Shown here: positions 34,283 to 46,360 of the stretch, in pieces
How positions within the stretch are numbered: position 1 is the first letter of the stretch
Layout of the letters: each line of letters begins with the position of its first letter
NCBI RefSeq assembly: GCF_029223545.1
Contig: NZ_CP097870.1
Coordinates: 2,170,001 to 2,234,000 of the forward strand
Length of the DNA: 64,000 nucleotides
Source of the DNA: Thauera sp. GDN1
GTDB taxonomy: Bacteria > Pseudomonadota > Gammaproteobacteria > Burkholderiales > Rhodocyclaceae
Direction of reading: 5' to 3'
Program-made: the position numbers and the translations under genes
Notes under the pieces: generated by a model
Database searches by the model: none
The model's input: the letters and a program-made list of their open reading frames with translations, nothing else
What the model was told of the DNA's origin: nothing

Positions 34283-34361
34283 TGCGGCCGGGCGCCGATC
34301 GGCGCATGATCGCCCCCGCTGCTGCGTCGCAACACCCTCTATTCATGGGAGAGCAATAAAA

Positions 34362-35264
34362 ATGAAGAAAGTCACCAAGGCGATTTTCCCGGTTGCCGGC
34401 ATGGGCACGCGCTTCCTGCCCGCCACCAAGGCGAGCCCGAAGGAAATGCTCCCGATCGTCGACAAGCCCTTGATCCAGTACGCGGTCGAGGAGGCGGTCG
34501 CCGCCGGCATCACCGACATGATCTTCATCACCGGCCGTACCAAGCGCTCGATCGAGGACCACTTCGACAAGGCCTACGAGCTCGAGACCGAGCTCGAGGC
34601 GCGCGGCAAGAAGCAGCTGCTCGAGATCGTGCGCCAGACGGTGCCCAAGGGCGTCAACTGCATCTACATCCGCCAGTCGGAGGCGCTCGGCCTCGGCCAT
34701 GCGGTGCGTTGCGCGAGCCACGTCGTCAGCGACGAGGCCTTCGCGGTGATCCTCGCCGACGACCTGCTCGACAACAAGGACGGCACGCCGGTGCTGAAGC
34801 AGATGGTGGACGTGTACAACTACCACCGCTGCTCGGTGCTCGGCACCATGAACGTGCCGCGCGAGGAAACCCGCAGCTACGGCATCGTCAGCACGGAGAC
34901 CGACAAGGGCCAGGTGCAGCGCATGACCGGCATCGTCGAGAAGCCGAAGCCCGAGGAAGCCCCGACGACGCAGGCCGTGGTCGGCCGCTACATCCTGACC
35001 CCGCGCATCTTCGACCACATCCGCGCGCTCAAGCCGGGCGCCGGCGGCGAATACCAGCTCACCGACGCGATCGCCTCACTGCTGAAGGAAGAGGCGGTGC
35101 TGGCCTACCAGTTCGACGGCGTGCGCTACGACTGCGGCTCCAAGCTCGGCTACCTGAAGGCGACGATCGAGTTCGGCCTGCGCCACCCCGAGACCGGGCC
35201 CGAGTTCGCGCAGTATCTGCACGGCCGTTTCGGCGGCGAAGCGAGCGGCGGCAAGAAGAAATAA
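34362..35264 (+). CDS. galU: UTP-glucose-1-phosphate uridylyltransferase
   Basis: This 300-residue nucleotidyltransferase makes UDP-glucose, used for polysaccharide and envelope synthesis. The signature [19 protein letters not shown] binds the nucleotide, and later motifs GLGHAVRCA and [12 protein letters not shown] are conserved. The length is normal. It follows ligA by 79 bases with GGGAGAG before the ATG, and a long GC hairpin separates it from convergent typA. Confidence 0.95.
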   Translation: MKKVTKAIFPVAGMGTRFLPATKASPKEMLPIVDKPLIQYAVEEAVAAGITDMIFITGRTKRSIEDHFDKAYELETELEARGKKQLLEIVRQTVPKGVNCIYIRQSEALGLGHAVRCASHVVSDEAFAVILADDLLDNKDGTPVLKQMVDVYNYHRCSVLGTMNVPREETRSYGIVSTETDKGQVQRMTGIVEKPKPEEAPTTQAVVGRYILTPRIFDHIRALKPGAGGEYQLTDAIASLLKEEAVLAYQFDGVRYDCGSKLGYLKATIEFGLRHPETGPEFAQYLHGRFGGEASGGKKK

Positions 35265-35350
35265 ACATACGCTTCGAGCGGCCTTCGACGCCATCAGGCG
35301 GAAGAAGGTCGCGCGGCAAGGGCCGGGCATGCGCCGCGCCCGGCAAGAAC

Positions 35351-35391
35351 GAGGCCCCGGCGGGACGATCCCGGCGGGGCCTCGGCATTTT
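35351..35391. terminator. Hairpin terminator between galU and typA
   Basis: GAGGCCCCG pairs with CGGGGCCTC (35351-35359 with 35375-35383), and inside it CGGGA pairs with TCCCG around a CGA loop. A short T run (ATTTTC) follows on the plus strand. It ends galU transcription and probably works from the typA side too. Confidence 0.7.
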
Positions 35392-35436
35392 CGGCGTCGG
35401 TGCAGGCCCGGACGGCACTGCACCGTTCGCCGGTGA

Positions 35437-37254
<1,818 letters not shown>

Positions 37255-37345
37255 GGAGGAGGGCAGGCGAAGTCTTTGAAAGGTCGGGGATTCTATCACG
37301 GGCTGCGGCAGCGCAACATGGAATTCTCGGCGACTCCGGGGTGCA

Positions 37346-37354
37346 TGCTAGAAT
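37346..37354 (+). promoter_or_regulatory. Extended -10 promoter element ahead of the phosphorylase gene
   Basis: TGC-TAGAAT is an extended -10 (TGnTAnnnT type) that ends 28 bases before the start codon at 37383. No good -35 hexamer is seen at 16-18 bases, which extended -10 promoters can tolerate. Confidence 0.45.
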
Positions 37355-37382
37355 CGCCCGCCCAGCGTGAAGAGGTTCAGGA

Positions 37383-38120
37383 ATGCTAGCGATCATCGGC
37401 GGCAGCGGACTCACCCAGTTGTCGAACATGGAGATCGAGCGCCGCGAGGTTGCGCGCACGCCTTACGGCGAGCCGTCCGGCGCCCTGGCCTTCGGCCGGA
37501 TGTGCAACGAGCCGGTGGTCTTTCTCGCGCGCCACGGCTACGGCCACACGATCCCGCCGCACCTGGTCAATTACCGCGCCAACATCTGGGCGCTGAAGGA
37601 GGCGAAGGTCTCCGGCATCGTCTCGGTGGCCTCGGTCGGCGGCATCCGCGCCGATCTCGCCCCCGGCACGCTGATCGTGCCCGACCAGATCATCGACTAC
37701 ACCTGGGGCCGCAAGAGCACCTTCTTCGACGGCGGCGACACACCGGTTCGCCACATCGATTTCACGCATCCGTACGACGAGACCCTGCGTAGCCGCCTGC
37801 TGGCGGCGATCCGTGCGGCCGGCGACAGCGCGGTCGATGGCGGCGTCTATGCCAGCACCCAGGGGCCGCGGCTGGAGACGGCGGCGGAGATCGACCGCCT
37901 CGAACGCGACGGCGCCGACATCGTCGGCATGACCGGGATGCCGGAGGCGGCGCTCGCCCGCGAGCTCGAACTGCCCTACGCGGCGATCGGTGTGGTGGTC
38001 AATTACGCCGCCGGGCGCTCCTCGAGCGAGCACGGCATCCACTTCGAAGACATCGAGGTGGTGCTGCAGGAATCCATGGTGCGGGTGCGCAACGTGCTCG
38101 AGTGTCTTTGTCAGGTTTGA
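37383..38120 (+). CDS. S-methyl-5'-thioinosine/thioadenosine phosphorylase family protein
   Basis: This 245-residue member of the PNP/MTAP phosphorylase family cleaves the methylthio-nucleoside made from polyamine synthesis, freeing base and methylthioribose-1-phosphate. Landmarks are [10 protein letters not shown], the phosphate-contact [20 protein letters not shown], and the substrate motif [14 protein letters not shown]. In related bacteria the close homologue prefers methylthioinosine over methylthioadenosine, but the specificity here is inferred only. It overlaps no neighbour; the yqhA-like gene begins 11 bases downstream. Confidence 0.87.
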   Translation: MLAIIGGSGLTQLSNMEIERREVARTPYGEPSGALAFGRMCNEPVVFLARHGYGHTIPPHLVNYRANIWALKEAKVSGIVSVASVGGIRADLAPGTLIVPDQIIDYTWGRKSTFFDGGDTPVRHIDFTHPYDETLRSRLLAAIRAAGDSAVDGGVYASTQGPRLETAAEIDRLERDGADIVGMTGMPEAALARELELPYAAIGVVVNYAAGRSSSEHGIHFEDIEVVLQESMVRVRNVLECLCQV

Positions 38121-38131
38121 GGCTGGAAACG

Positions 38132-38638
38132 ATGAAACGTCTGGAATCCGCTTTCGAACACGTGCTGTTCACCAGCCGCTGGCTGATGGCGCCGGTCTAT
38201 TTCGGCCTGGTGCTGGCGATGGTTCTGCTGCTGGTGAAGTTCGCCAAGGAGCTCGTGGGCCTGTTCGCCGGCATCTGGTCGGCCTCGGGCGGCGAGTTGA
38301 TCATCGGCGTGCTCTCGCTGGTGGACGTGGCGCTGATCATGAACCTGCTGATCATCATCATGTTCAGCGGCTACGAGAACTTCGTCTCCAAGATGGAGGA
38401 CCTGCACGCGCATCAGGATCGCCCGGAATGGATGGGCCACATCGGCTTCTCCGATCTCAAGCTCAAGCTGATCGGCTCGATCGTGGCGATCTCCGGGATC
38501 GAGCTGCTGAAGGCTTTCATGAACGCGCACAACCTGAGCGACCGCCAGCTCGGCTGGATGGTCGGCATCCATGTGACCTTCCTGTTTTCCGGCCTGCTTT
38601 ACGCCGCCATGGACCGCCTCGCCGGCAAGGGGCACTGA
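38132..38638 (+). CDS. yqhA: UPF0114 (YqhA-like) integral membrane protein
   Basis: This 168-residue protein has about four membrane helices: WLMAPVYFGLVLAMVLLLV, the ELIIGVLSLVDVALIMNLL region, KLIGSIVAISGIELL, and VGIHVTFLFSGLLYAAMD. The MAPVYFGL and GYENFVSK motifs are family hallmarks. Its biochemical role is not known. ATG 38132 is preferred to a GTG at 38102 because GGAAACG lies just ahead and the family begins MKRLESAFEHVLFTSRW. It converges on glnD, and no strong terminator is seen between them. Confidence 0.88.
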   Translation: MKRLESAFEHVLFTSRWLMAPVYFGLVLAMVLLLVKFAKELVGLFAGIWSASGGELIIGVLSLVDVALIMNLLIIIMFSGYENFVSKMEDLHAHQDRPEWMGHIGFSDLKLKLIGSIVAISGIELLKAFMNAHNLSDRQLGWMVGIHVTFLFSGLLYAAMDRLAGKGH

Positions 38639-38683
38639 CGCTCGCCAGGGCGGCGGCAGAGGCAGGAGCGCTTTCCGCAGTCG

Positions 38684-41260
38684 CTAGACCTGCAGCCGAT
38701 CGAGCAGCTCGCGCTCGATCTTCAGCACCTGTGCATCCTGGCTCAGCACCTGGCCGGTGAGCAGGAAGGTGTCCTCCACGCGTTCGCCCAGGGTGGCGAT
38801 CTTCGCGGTGTGGAGGCGGATGCCGTGGTCGGCGAGCACCGACGCGACATCGAACAGCAGGCCGGGACGATCCGCCGCAGTGAGCGACAGCACGTGGTGG
38901 CGCCCTGCCTCGTCGGGGCGGATGCTGACCTCGGGACTGATCGGAAAATGCTTCACCTGGCGTGACATGCGGCCGCGTGCCGGGCGCTCGGGCGCCCCGG
39001 CCTGCTGCAGGCGCGCGCACAGCTCGTGCTCGATCAACGTGACGATGTCGCGGTAGACCGCCTGCTGCCCGGGATCCTGCAGCATGAAGCTGTCGAGCGC
39101 GTAACCGTGGCGGGTGGTGTGCACCTTGGCGTCGAGGATGGTGAAGCCCATGCGGCCGAAGAAGCCGGTCAGACGCACGAACAGGTCCTTCTGGTCACGC
39201 GTGAATACCATGACCTGCACCCCGTCGGCGTCGTCCGCCACCCGCGCCTTGACCACCGGCTCATCGGTGGTGGGACGGTAGTAGAGCACGCGGGTGTGCC
39301 AGGCGATCTCCTCGGCCGAATGGCGCATGAAGTAGACCGGATCGAGCCAGTTCCAGAGCTCGTCCTCCACCCCCGGGCGCAGGCCGTGGAAGCGCAACTG
39401 CCGGCGCGCATCCTCCTGGCGGTCGTCGAGACCGAGCGCCTCCTGCGGCGTCGCACCGCGCAGCAGGCGCTGGGTGGCGAAGAACAGATCTTCCAGCAGC
39501 TTGCCCTTCCAGCCGTTCCACACCTTGGGGCTGGTGCCGCGCACGTCGGCGTGGGTCAGCAGGTAGAGCGCGATCAGCCGGCGTTCGTCGCCGACGACCT
39601 GCGCGAAGCGCTGGATGACCTCGGGGTCCGAGGTGTCCTCCTTCTGTGCGACGCGCGACATCGTCAGGTGATGCTCGACCAGCCACACGACCAGGGCGGC
39701 ATCCTCGGGCGCGAGCCCGTGCTGGGTGCAGAACTCGCGTGCATCGACCATGCCCAGCGTGGAGTGGTCGCCGCCGCGGCCCTTGGCGATGTCGTGGAAG
39801 AGGGCGGCGACGTACAGCAGCCAGTGGCGGTCGAAGGCGATGATCAGCCGCGTCATCAGCGGGTACTCGTGCGCGTGCTCGCCCATCGTGAACCGGCGCA
39901 CGTTGCGCAGCACCATCAGGATGTGCTGGTCGACCGTATAGACGTGGAACAGGTCGTGCTGCATCTGGCCGACGATCCGCCGCCAGGCCGGGATGTAGCG
40001 CGACAGGATGCCGTACTCGTTCATCTTGCGGAACACGCGCACGATGCCGCGCTTCTGCTGCAGGATCTGAACGAAGAGCTCGCGGTGCTCCGGGCGGGCG
40101 CGGAAGGCGGCGTTCACCCGGTTGCGGTTGATCCACAGCGCGCGCAGGGTGCGCGCGGTCATGCCCTTGAGCTCGGAGCGCTGCTGCAGCAGCAGGAAGC
40201 ATTCCAGGATCGCGGCAGGATGACGCTCGAAGATGTCGTCGTGGCGAATGTCGAGCAGCTCGCGCACCACCTGGAAGCGCGCATTGACGACGATCGCCGC
40301 GCCACGGTCGGGAAAGATCACGCTGCCGTAGTTCTGCAGCAGCACGGTGTTCAGCTGCATCACCATCTTCGCGGTGACGTAGTAGCGCTGCATCAGCACC
40401 TCGGATGCCCGGCGCGTCGCGGTCGGCTCGATGTCGAGCACGCGCGCGATCTTCTCCTGGTGATCGAACAGCAGGCGGTCCTCGGCTCGGCCGGTCAGGT
40501 AGTGCAGGCGGATGCGCACGTGCTGCAGGAAGCGCTCGACGTTGCGCAGTTCGCCCGCTTCGCTGCCGGTGATCAGGCGGCGGCGGGCGAGATCCCGCCA
40601 GCTTCGCCCGAGCCCGGCTGCGCGCGCGATCCAGCCCAGCATCTGCAGGTCGCGCAGGCCGCCGGGGCTTTCCTTGCAGTTGGGCTCGAGCGCATACGGG
40701 GTATCGTTGAAGCGCGCATAGCGCTGCTCCTGTTCGAGCAGCTTGGCCTTGTAGAACGCACGCACGTCCAGCGCGTCGCGATAACGGCTCGCCAGCTCGC
40801 CGAACAGGGCGGCGCTGCCGGTCAGCAGCCGCGCCTCGAGCAGGTTGGTCTGCACGGTGATGTCGTCCGCGGCGCCCAGGAGGCACTCGTCGACCGTGCG
40901 CACGGCGTGGCCGACCTCGAGCCCGATGTCCCACAGGCCGCCGACCAGGGTGGCCAGCCGCGACTGCAGGGCCTCGTCGGGCCGCTCGGGAAGCAGGATC
41001 AGCAGGTCGACGTCCGAGGCCGGGAACAGCTCCCCCCGCCCGTAGCCACCGACGGCGACGACGGCCGCGGCGGCCGGCATGCCGCAGGACGACCACAGCC
41101 GCGTGATCTCGTCGTCGACCAGCGTCGCGCGGCCCTTGAGCACCGTTGCCGTGTGCGGACGCGCCTCGTACTCGGCGCGCAAGCGCGCCATCCCCGCCAT
41201 CATGCGCTTGCGGGCGTCCGCCAGCAGGGGTTGCAGGGACGTGGTCAGCGCGTCGTTCAT
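38684..41260 (-). CDS. glnD: Bifunctional PII uridylyltransferase/uridylyl-removing enzyme GlnD
   Basis: This 858-residue sensor adds UMP to PII proteins when glutamine is low and removes it when glutamine is high, which sets nitrogen control. The nucleotidyltransferase motif [10 protein letters not shown] is at 71-80, with catalytic Asp83 and Asp85. The HD hydrolase has [15 protein letters not shown]. Two ACT domains end the protein (starting near [14 protein letters not shown] and [16 protein letters not shown]) and bind glutamine. It follows map by 22 bases. No glnB or glnK gene is in the window. Confidence 0.96.
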   Translation of the reverse strand: MNDALTTSLQPLLADARKRMMAGMARLRAEYEARPHTATVLKGRATLVDDEITRLWSSCGMPAAAAVVAVGGYGRGELFPASDVDLLILLPERPDEALQSRLATLVGGLWDIGLEVGHAVRTVDECLLGAADDITVQTNLLEARLLTGSAALFGELASRYRDALDVRAFYKAKLLEQEQRYARFNDTPYALEPNCKESPGGLRDLQMLGWIARAAGLGRSWRDLARRRLITGSEAGELRNVERFLQHVRIRLHYLTGRAEDRLLFDHQEKIARVLDIEPTATRRASEVLMQRYYVTAKMVMQLNTVLLQNYGSVIFPDRGAAIVVNARFQVVRELLDIRHDDIFERHPAAILECFLLLQQRSELKGMTARTLRALWINRNRVNAAFRARPEHRELFVQILQQKRGIVRVFRKMNEYGILSRYIPAWRRIVGQMQHDLFHVYTVDQHILMVLRNVRRFTMGEHAHEYPLMTRLIIAFDRHWLLYVAALFHDIAKGRGGDHSTLGMVDAREFCTQHGLAPEDAALVVWLVEHHLTMSRVAQKEDTSDPEVIQRFAQVVGDERRLIALYLLTHADVRGTSPKVWNGWKGKLLEDLFFATQRLLRGATPQEALGLDDRQEDARRQLRFHGLRPGVEDELWNWLDPVYFMRHSAEEIAWHTRVLYYRPTTDEPVVKARVADDADGVQVMVFTRDQKDLFVRLTGFFGRMGFTILDAKVHTTRHGYALDSFMLQDPGQQAVYRDIVTLIEHELCARLQQAGAPERPARGRMSRQVKHFPISPEVSIRPDEAGRHHVLSLTAADRPGLLFDVASVLADHGIRLHTAKIATLGERVEDTFLLTGQVLSQDAQVLKIERELLDRLQV

Positions 41261-41282
41261 GGCGGAGGTCCGGCGCGCGGTG

Positions 41283-42104
41283 TCAGGCGAACCGGTCTGC
41301 GACCATCGCGGGCGGAGCCGGGGCCTTCGCGGAGAGCGTCAGCACCTCGACCCCGGTCTCGGTAACCACGATCGTGTGCTCCCATTGCGCGGACAGGCTG
41401 CGGTCCTTGGTGACGATGGTCCAGCCGTCGGGCAGTTCCGAGATGGCGGCCTTGCCGGCATTGATCATCGGCTCGATGGTGAAGATCATCCCGGGCTTCA
41501 GCTCCGGGCCGGTGCCGGCCTTGCCGTAGTGCAGCACCTGCGGCTCCTCGTGGAACTTGCGTCCGATGCCGTGGCCGCAGAACTCCCGCACCACGGAAAA
41601 GCCGTTGCCTTCGGCATGCTTCTGGATGACGGCGCCGATGTCGCCCAGGCGGCCACCCGGCCTGACCGCGGCGATGCCCAGCCACATGCACTCGTAGGTG
41701 ATCTGGGTCAGGCGGCGGGCGATGATGCTGGCCGCGGCATCGCCGCCGACCATGAACATGCGGCTGGTGTCGCCGTGGAAGCCGTCCTTGATCACCGTGA
41801 TGTCGATGTTGACGATGTCGCCCTTCTTGAGCGCCTTGTCCCCGGGCACGCCGTGGCAGACCTGATGGTTGATCGAGGTGCAGATCGACTTGGGGTAGGG
41901 GCTGTAGCCGGGCGGGGCGTAGTTGAGCGGCGCCGGAATGGTGTTCTGCACATTGACCATGTAGTCGTGGCACAGGCGGTCGAGCTCGCCGGTGGTCACG
42001 CCCGGCTTGACGTGGGGCTCGATGTAGTCGAGGACCTCGGCGGCGAGCCGGCAGGCCACGCGCATGTGCTCGATCTCCTCGGGAGTCTTGATGACGATGC
42101 TCAT
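41283..42104 (-). CDS. map: Methionine aminopeptidase, type I
   Basis: This 273-residue enzyme removes the initiator methionine from new proteins. Metal ligands are found in [19 protein letters not shown] (two Asp), [11 protein letters not shown] (His), TIEPMINAG (Glu) and TVVT-like [15 protein letters not shown] (Glu). Substrate His is in [11 protein letters not shown]. The length is typical of type Ia. It is divergent from rpsB with a 321-base gap, and glnD follows on the same strand. Confidence 0.96.
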   Translation of the reverse strand: MSIVIKTPEEIEHMRVACRLAAEVLDYIEPHVKPGVTTGELDRLCHDYMVNVQNTIPAPLNYAPPGYSPYPKSICTSINHQVCHGVPGDKALKKGDIVNIDITVIKDGFHGDTSRMFMVGGDAAASIIARRLTQITYECMWLGIAAVRPGGRLGDIGAVIQKHAEGNGFSVVREFCGHGIGRKFHEEPQVLHYGKAGTGPELKPGMIFTIEPMINAGKAAISELPDGWTIVTKDRSLSAQWEHTIVVTETGVEVLTLSAKAPAPPAMVADRFA

Positions 42105-42189
42105 TCTGTCTTTGTTCGAAAATGGGGCTGGAAAGCGCCAAGGCTATCGCAAGCGGCCCCCGGCGGGCAAACCGGGGACCGAACATGCC

Positions 42190-42219
42190 TTGAGTCGCGT
42201 CATCTGCGCGTGCTAATAT
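42190..42219 (+). promoter_or_regulatory. Promoter of the rpsB-tsf operon
   Basis: TTGAGT (42190-42195) and TAATAT (42214-42219) stand 18 bases apart, and the -10 is extended by TGC directly ahead. It is the best promoter in the map-rpsB gap and leaves a leader of about 200 bases. Confidence 0.7.
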
Positions 42220-42425
42220 CGCCGGCTTGTCTGCACTGGCAGGCAAAATCCGCACGTCCTGTGGCAAAGGGTCCATCCGGAGCGCACCGACGACGGCACC
42301 GAATCCGGTCCGTCGAGCGCGTCCCGGCTGGCGTATTCGCGGAGCGAAGCGGCGCATGGCGCCGTTTGCTCACGCATCCACGGGGCGGAGGTTTGAACCC
42401 TTTATACAAGTTTGGAGTGATACAC
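42220..42425 (+). other. Long untranslated leader of rpsB
   Basis: About 200 bases separate the promoter from the rpsB start, with no open frame that looks coding. The leader has several short GC-rich inverted segments, among them GGCGC/GCGCC around 42350-42365. It ends with a TTTGGAGTGA ribosome site 8 bases before ATG 42426. In E. coli the rpsB leader is the site where S2 represses its own operon; the same use here is inferred from position and length only. Confidence 0.45.
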
Positions 42426-43178
42426 ATGTCCGTCACGATGCGTCAGATGCTGGAAGCCGGCGTCCACTTCGGTCACCAGACCCGCTTCTGGAACCCGCGC
42501 ATGGCCCCCTACATCTTCGGTCAGCGCAACAAGATCCACATCGTCAACCTCGAGAAGACGATGGCGAAGTACAACGAAGCGATGGAGTTCGTGCGCAAGC
42601 TGGCTGCGAACCGCGGCAACATCCTGTTCGTCAGCACCAAGCGACAGGCCCGCGAGATCATCGCCGAGGAAGCCCAGCGCGCCGGCATGCCCTTCGTCGA
42701 CGAGCGCTGGCTCGGCGGCATGCTGACCAACTTCAAGACCGTCAAGCAGTCGATCAAGCGCCTGAAGGAAGTCGAGGCGATGATGGAAGACGGCTCGATC
42801 GAGCGCCTGTCCAAGCGTGAGGCCCTGACCGTGCGCCGCGAGCTCGACAAGCTGCAGAAGTCGATCGGGGGCATCAAGGAAATGGGCGGCCTGCCCGACG
42901 CGCTGTTCGTGATCGACGTCGGCTACCACAAGATCGCCATCACCGAAGCCCAGAAGCTGGGTATCCCGGTCGTGGCCGTGGTCGATACCAACCACTCGCC
43001 CGAAGGCGTGGATTACATCATCCCGGGTAACGACGACTCCTCGCGCGCGATCCGCCTGTACGCCCGTGGCGTGGCCGATGCCGTGCTGCAGGGCCGCAGC
43101 CAGGTGCTGCAGGAAATCGTCGATGCCGGCGGCGACGAATTCGTCGAAGTCGAGGAAGGCTCGCAGGAACAGGCCTGA
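42426..43178 (+). CDS. rpsB: 30S ribosomal protein S2
   Basis: This 250-residue protein joins the small ribosomal subunit late and is needed for S1 binding. It opens [20 protein letters not shown] and carries the conserved [29 protein letters not shown] and [20 protein letters not shown] segments. A GGAG site lies 8 bases before ATG 42426. A hairpin stands between it and tsf, so the two proteins may be made in different amounts from one promoter. Confidence 0.98.
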   Translation: MSVTMRQMLEAGVHFGHQTRFWNPRMAPYIFGQRNKIHIVNLEKTMAKYNEAMEFVRKLAANRGNILFVSTKRQAREIIAEEAQRAGMPFVDERWLGGMLTNFKTVKQSIKRLKEVEAMMEDGSIERLSKREALTVRRELDKLQKSIGGIKEMGGLPDALFVIDVGYHKIAITEAQKLGIPVVAVVDTNHSPEGVDYIIPGNDDSSRAIRLYARGVADAVLQGRSQVLQEIVDAGGDEFVEVEEGSQEQA

Positions 43179-43188
43179 TCGATGACAT

Positions 43189-43208
43189 ACGGGGCCGCGA
43201 GGCCCCGT
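43189..43208 (+). terminator. Hairpin between rpsB and tsf (partial terminator)
   Basis: ACGGGGCC (43189-43196) pairs with GGCCCCGT (43201-43208) over a GCGA loop and is followed by only two further T bases. A weak terminator or RNA-stabilising hairpin at this site would lower tsf transcription relative to rpsB. Confidence 0.5.
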
Positions 43209-43334
43209 TTGCAATCCGGGTCGCCGCTGCGGTGAAATGCAGGCGACCCCCGAATTCTCCGGCGCCGTGCTCGCTCTCGCGAGGCATTGCGCGCCGCGAC
43301 CTTGAACGTTAAACCAAGATACTCAGGAGCTAGC

Positions 43335-44231
43335 ATGGCGGAAATCACCGCGAGCATGGTCAAGGAACTGCGCGAGAAGACCGACGCGCCGATGATGGAG
43401 TGCAAGAAGGCGCTGGCCGAAGCTGCCGGCGACATGGCCAAGGCCGAAGAGATCCTGCGCGTCAAGCTCGGCAACAAGGCTTCCAAGGCTGCAACCCGCA
43501 TCGCCGCCGAAGGCGTGGTCGGCATCGACATCTCGGCCGACGGCAAGCTCGGCTCGATCATCGAGGTCAACTGCGAGACCGACTTCGTCGCCAAGAACGA
43601 CGACTTCCTGGCGCTGGTGCAGAACTGCGCCGGCCTGGTCTCGGCCAAGAACCCGGCCGACGTCGCCGCGCTGTCGGCGCTGCCGCTGGGCGAAGGCACC
43701 GTCGAGTCGACCCGCACCGCGCTGGTGGGCAAGATCGGCGAGAACATGAGCATCCGCCGCTTCGCCCGCGTCGAAGCCAAGGGCAAGCTGTTCTCGTACA
43801 TCCACGGCGGCGCCAAGATCGGCGTGCTGCTGGACCTGGTCGGTGGCGAAGAGCAGCTGGGCAAGGACATCGCGATGCACATCGCCGCGTCCAAGCCGAA
43901 GGCGCTGGACGCCTCGGGCGTGTCGCAGGATCTGATCGATGCCGAGCGCCGCATCGCGATCGAGAAGGCCCGTGCCGACAACAAGCCCGAAGCGATGCTG
44001 GAAAAGATCGCCGACGGCACCGTGCAGAAGTTCCTGAAGGATGTCACGCTGCTGGCCCAGGTCTTCGTCAAGGCCGAGGACGGCAAGCAGACCATCGAGC
44101 AGCTGCTCAAGGCCAAGGGCGCTTCGGTGGCCGGCTTCACGCTGTACATCGTCGGCGAAGGCATCGAGAAGAAGGTCACCGACTTCGCCGCTGAAGTCGC
44201 CGAGCAGGCCGCCGCTGCCGCCAAGAAGTAA
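43335..44231 (+). CDS. tsf: Elongation factor Ts
   Basis: This 298-residue protein is the guanine-nucleotide exchange factor that recycles EF-Tu. The N-terminal UBA-like module ([20 protein letters not shown]) and the [10 protein letters not shown] exchange motif are intact, followed by the two core subdomains. CAGGAG lies 8 bases before ATG 43335. The gene is 156 bases after rpsB and 10 bases before pyrH, the standard order. Confidence 0.98.
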   Translation: MAEITASMVKELREKTDAPMMECKKALAEAAGDMAKAEEILRVKLGNKASKAATRIAAEGVVGIDISADGKLGSIIEVNCETDFVAKNDDFLALVQNCAGLVSAKNPADVAALSALPLGEGTVESTRTALVGKIGENMSIRRFARVEAKGKLFSYIHGGAKIGVLLDLVGGEEQLGKDIAMHIAASKPKALDASGVSQDLIDAERRIAIEKARADNKPEAMLEKIADGTVQKFLKDVTLLAQVFVKAEDGKQTIEQLLKAKGASVAGFTLYIVGEGIEKKVTDFAAEVAEQAAAAAKK

Positions 44232-44241
44232 GGAGATGGAC

Positions 44242-44955
44242 ATGTCCGCCGCCTACAAGCGCATCCTGCTGAAGCTCTCCGGCGAAGCCCTGATGGGTGA
44301 CGACGCCTACGGCATCAACGAGGACGTGGTCACCCGCATCGTTTCCGAAATCGCCGAGATCACGCGTCTCGGGGTCCAGGTCGGTGTGGTGATCGGCGGC
44401 GGCAACATCTTCCGTGGCATGAAGGGCGCGGCTTCCGGCATGGATCGCGCCACCGCCGACTACATGGGCATGCTCGCCACCGTGATGAACGCGATGGCGC
44501 TGGCCGACGCGATGCGGCGCATGGACGTGCCGGCGCGGGTGCAGTCGGCGCTGCGCATCGACCAGGTGGTCGAGCCCTACATCCGCGGGCGGGCGATCCG
44601 TCATCTGGAAGAGGGGCGGGTGGTGATCTTCGCCGCCGGCACCGGCAACCCCTTCTTCACCACCGATACCGCCGCCGCGCTGCGTGGCGCGGAGATCGGT
44701 GCCCAGATCGTGCTCAAGGCGACCAAGGTCGATGGCGTGTATACCGCCGATCCGAAGAAGGATCCCCAGGCCCAGCGCTATCACCGCATCAGCTTCGACG
44801 AGGCCATCGGCCGCAATCTGGCGGTGCTGGATTCGACCGCGTTCGCGCTGTGCCGCGACCAGAAGCTGCCGATCAACGTGTTCTCGATCTTCAAGCCCGG
44901 CGCGCTGAAGCGCGTGGTGATGGGCGAAGACGAAGGCACGCTGGTCCATTCCTGA
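44242..44955 (+). CDS. pyrH: UMP kinase
   Basis: This 237-residue amino-acid-kinase-fold enzyme converts UMP to UDP with ATP and feeds pyrimidine synthesis. Motifs are [11 protein letters not shown] (phosphate binding), [12 protein letters not shown], and the [15 protein letters not shown] loop. A strong AAGGAG site is 6 bases before ATG 44242; the ATG at 44236 is too close to that site to be used. Confidence 0.97.
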   Translation: MSAAYKRILLKLSGEALMGDDAYGINEDVVTRIVSEIAEITRLGVQVGVVIGGGNIFRGMKGAASGMDRATADYMGMLATVMNAMALADAMRRMDVPARVQSALRIDQVVEPYIRGRAIRHLEEGRVVIFAAGTGNPFFTTDTAAALRGAEIGAQIVLKATKVDGVYTADPKKDPQAQRYHRISFDEAIGRNLAVLDSTAFALCRDQKLPINVFSIFKPGALKRVVMGEDEGTLVHS

Positions 44956-44973
44956 ACCCTGGAGAATGCGCGC

Positions 44974-45531
44974 ATGATCCCCGAACTCAAGAAGAACACC
45001 GAACAGAAGATGCAGAAGTCGGTCGAGGCTCTGAAGACCGACCTCGCCAAGGTGCGCACCGGCCGTGCCCACACCGGCCTGCTCGACCACGTGATGGTCG
45101 AGTACTACGGCTCGATGGTGCCGGTGAACCAAGTCGCCAACATCACCCTGATCGACGCCCGCACGATCGGCGTGCAGACCTGGGAGAAGCCGATGCTCGG
45201 CAAGGTCGAGAAGGCGATCCGCGACAGCGACCTCGGCCTCAACCCGGCCAACATGGGCGAGCTGCTGCGCGTGCCGATGCCCGCGCTGACCGAAGAGCGC
45301 CGCCGCGACCTCACCAAGGTCGTCCGTCACGAAGGCGAGACCGCCAAGGTCGCGATCCGCAACCTGCGCCGCGACGCCAACCAGCAGCTCAAGGACGCGG
45401 TGAAGGACAAGGCGATCTCCGAGGACGACGAGCGTCGCGCCGAGGACGAGATCCAGAAGCTCACCGACAGGTACGTCGCCGAGATCGACAAGCTGCTCGC
45501 CCAGAAAGAACAGGAACTGATGCAGATCTGA
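44974..45531 (+). CDS. frr: Ribosome recycling factor
   Basis: This 185-residue protein splits post-termination ribosomes together with EF-G. It has the tRNA-like shape features of the family: long helices ([40 protein letters not shown]) and a small beta domain ([18 protein letters not shown]). It ends KEQELMQI as usual. TGGAG lies ahead of the start, 18 bases after pyrH. Confidence 0.98.
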   Translation: MIPELKKNTEQKMQKSVEALKTDLAKVRTGRAHTGLLDHVMVEYYGSMVPVNQVANITLIDARTIGVQTWEKPMLGKVEKAIRDSDLGLNPANMGELLRVPMPALTEERRRDLTKVVRHEGETAKVAIRNLRRDANQQLKDAVKDKAISEDDERRAEDEIQKLTDRYVAEIDKLLAQKEQELMQI

Positions 45532-45580
45532 TCCTGCCCGGATCGGCTGTTCCCGTAATGGGCTCGACAGGAGGCAGATC

Positions 45581-46360
45581 ATGACCGGCCGTCGTTTCAG
45601 GAGCTCCACCCGGGAGATCCCCGAGGTGTCGGCGGTGCCGCGGCATATCGCCATCATCATGGACGGCAACGGGCGCTGGGCGCGCAAGCGCCTGATGCCG
45701 CGCGTCGCCGGCCACTCGCGCGGGGTCGAGGCCCTGCGTTCGGTCATCCGCGGCTGCATCGAGCAGGGCGTCGAGTACCTGACCGTGTTCGCGTTCAGCT
45801 CCGAGAACTGGCGCCGGCCGCAGGACGAGGTCTCGTTCCTGATGCAGCTCTTCCTCAAGTCGCTGCAGAAGGAAGTCGCCCGCCTGCACGACAACGGCAT
45901 CCGCTTCCGCGTCATCGGCGACCTCGCGCGCTTCGACCCCCACCTCGTCAAGGTCATCCGCGAGGCCGAGGTGCTCACTGCCGGCAATACGCGCTTCAAC
46001 CTGACGGTCGCCGCCAACTACGGCGGGCGCTGGGACATCCTCGATGCGATGTCGCGCCTGATGGCCCGCCATCCCGAGCGGCGCGACGGCTTCAGCGAGG
46101 ACGAGCTGGCGAGCGAGCTGTCGATGAGCTTCGCACCCGAGCCCGACCTCTTCATCCGCACCGGCGGCGAAAAGCGGATCAGCAATTTCCTGCTCTGGCA
46201 GCTGGCCTACACGGAGCTGTTCTTCACCGACGTGCTGTGGCCCGACTTCGACGCCGACGCGCTTGCCGATGCGATCGCGTCCTACCAGGGCCGGGAGCGC
46301 CGTTTCGGCAGGACGAGCGAACAACTCAACTCCGCACCGGGGCAGGGCAGCGATGCTTAA
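45581..46360 (+). CDS. uppS: Undecaprenyl diphosphate synthase
   Basis: This 259-residue cis-prenyltransferase adds eight isopentenyl units to farnesyl diphosphate, making the carrier lipid of cell-wall synthesis. Catalytic Asp28 is in IIMDGNGRWA, and the FAFSSENWRRP and LFIRTGGEKRISNFLLWQ motifs bind substrate. The N-terminus is about ten residues longer than common. The end overlaps cdsA by 8 bases, linking carrier lipid and phospholipid synthesis. Confidence 0.96.
   Translation: MTGRRFRSSTREIPEVSAVPRHIAIIMDGNGRWARKRLMPRVAGHSRGVEALRSVIRGCIEQGVEYLTVFAFSSENWRRPQDEVSFLMQLFLKSLQKEVARLHDNGIRFRVIGDLARFDPHLVKVIREAEVLTAGNTRFNLTVAANYGGRWDILDAMSRLMARHPERRDGFSEDELASELSMSFAPEPDLFIRTGGEKRISNFLLWQLAYTELFFTDVLWPDFDADALADAIASYQGRERRFGRTSEQLNSAPGQGSDA

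Noticed and set aside
34292..34305. 14-base perfect palindrome GCGCCGATCGGCGC between ligA and galU
   Set aside because: No loop for an RNA hairpin, no T run, and no second copy seen near a promoter; GC-rich chance palindromes of this size are common here.
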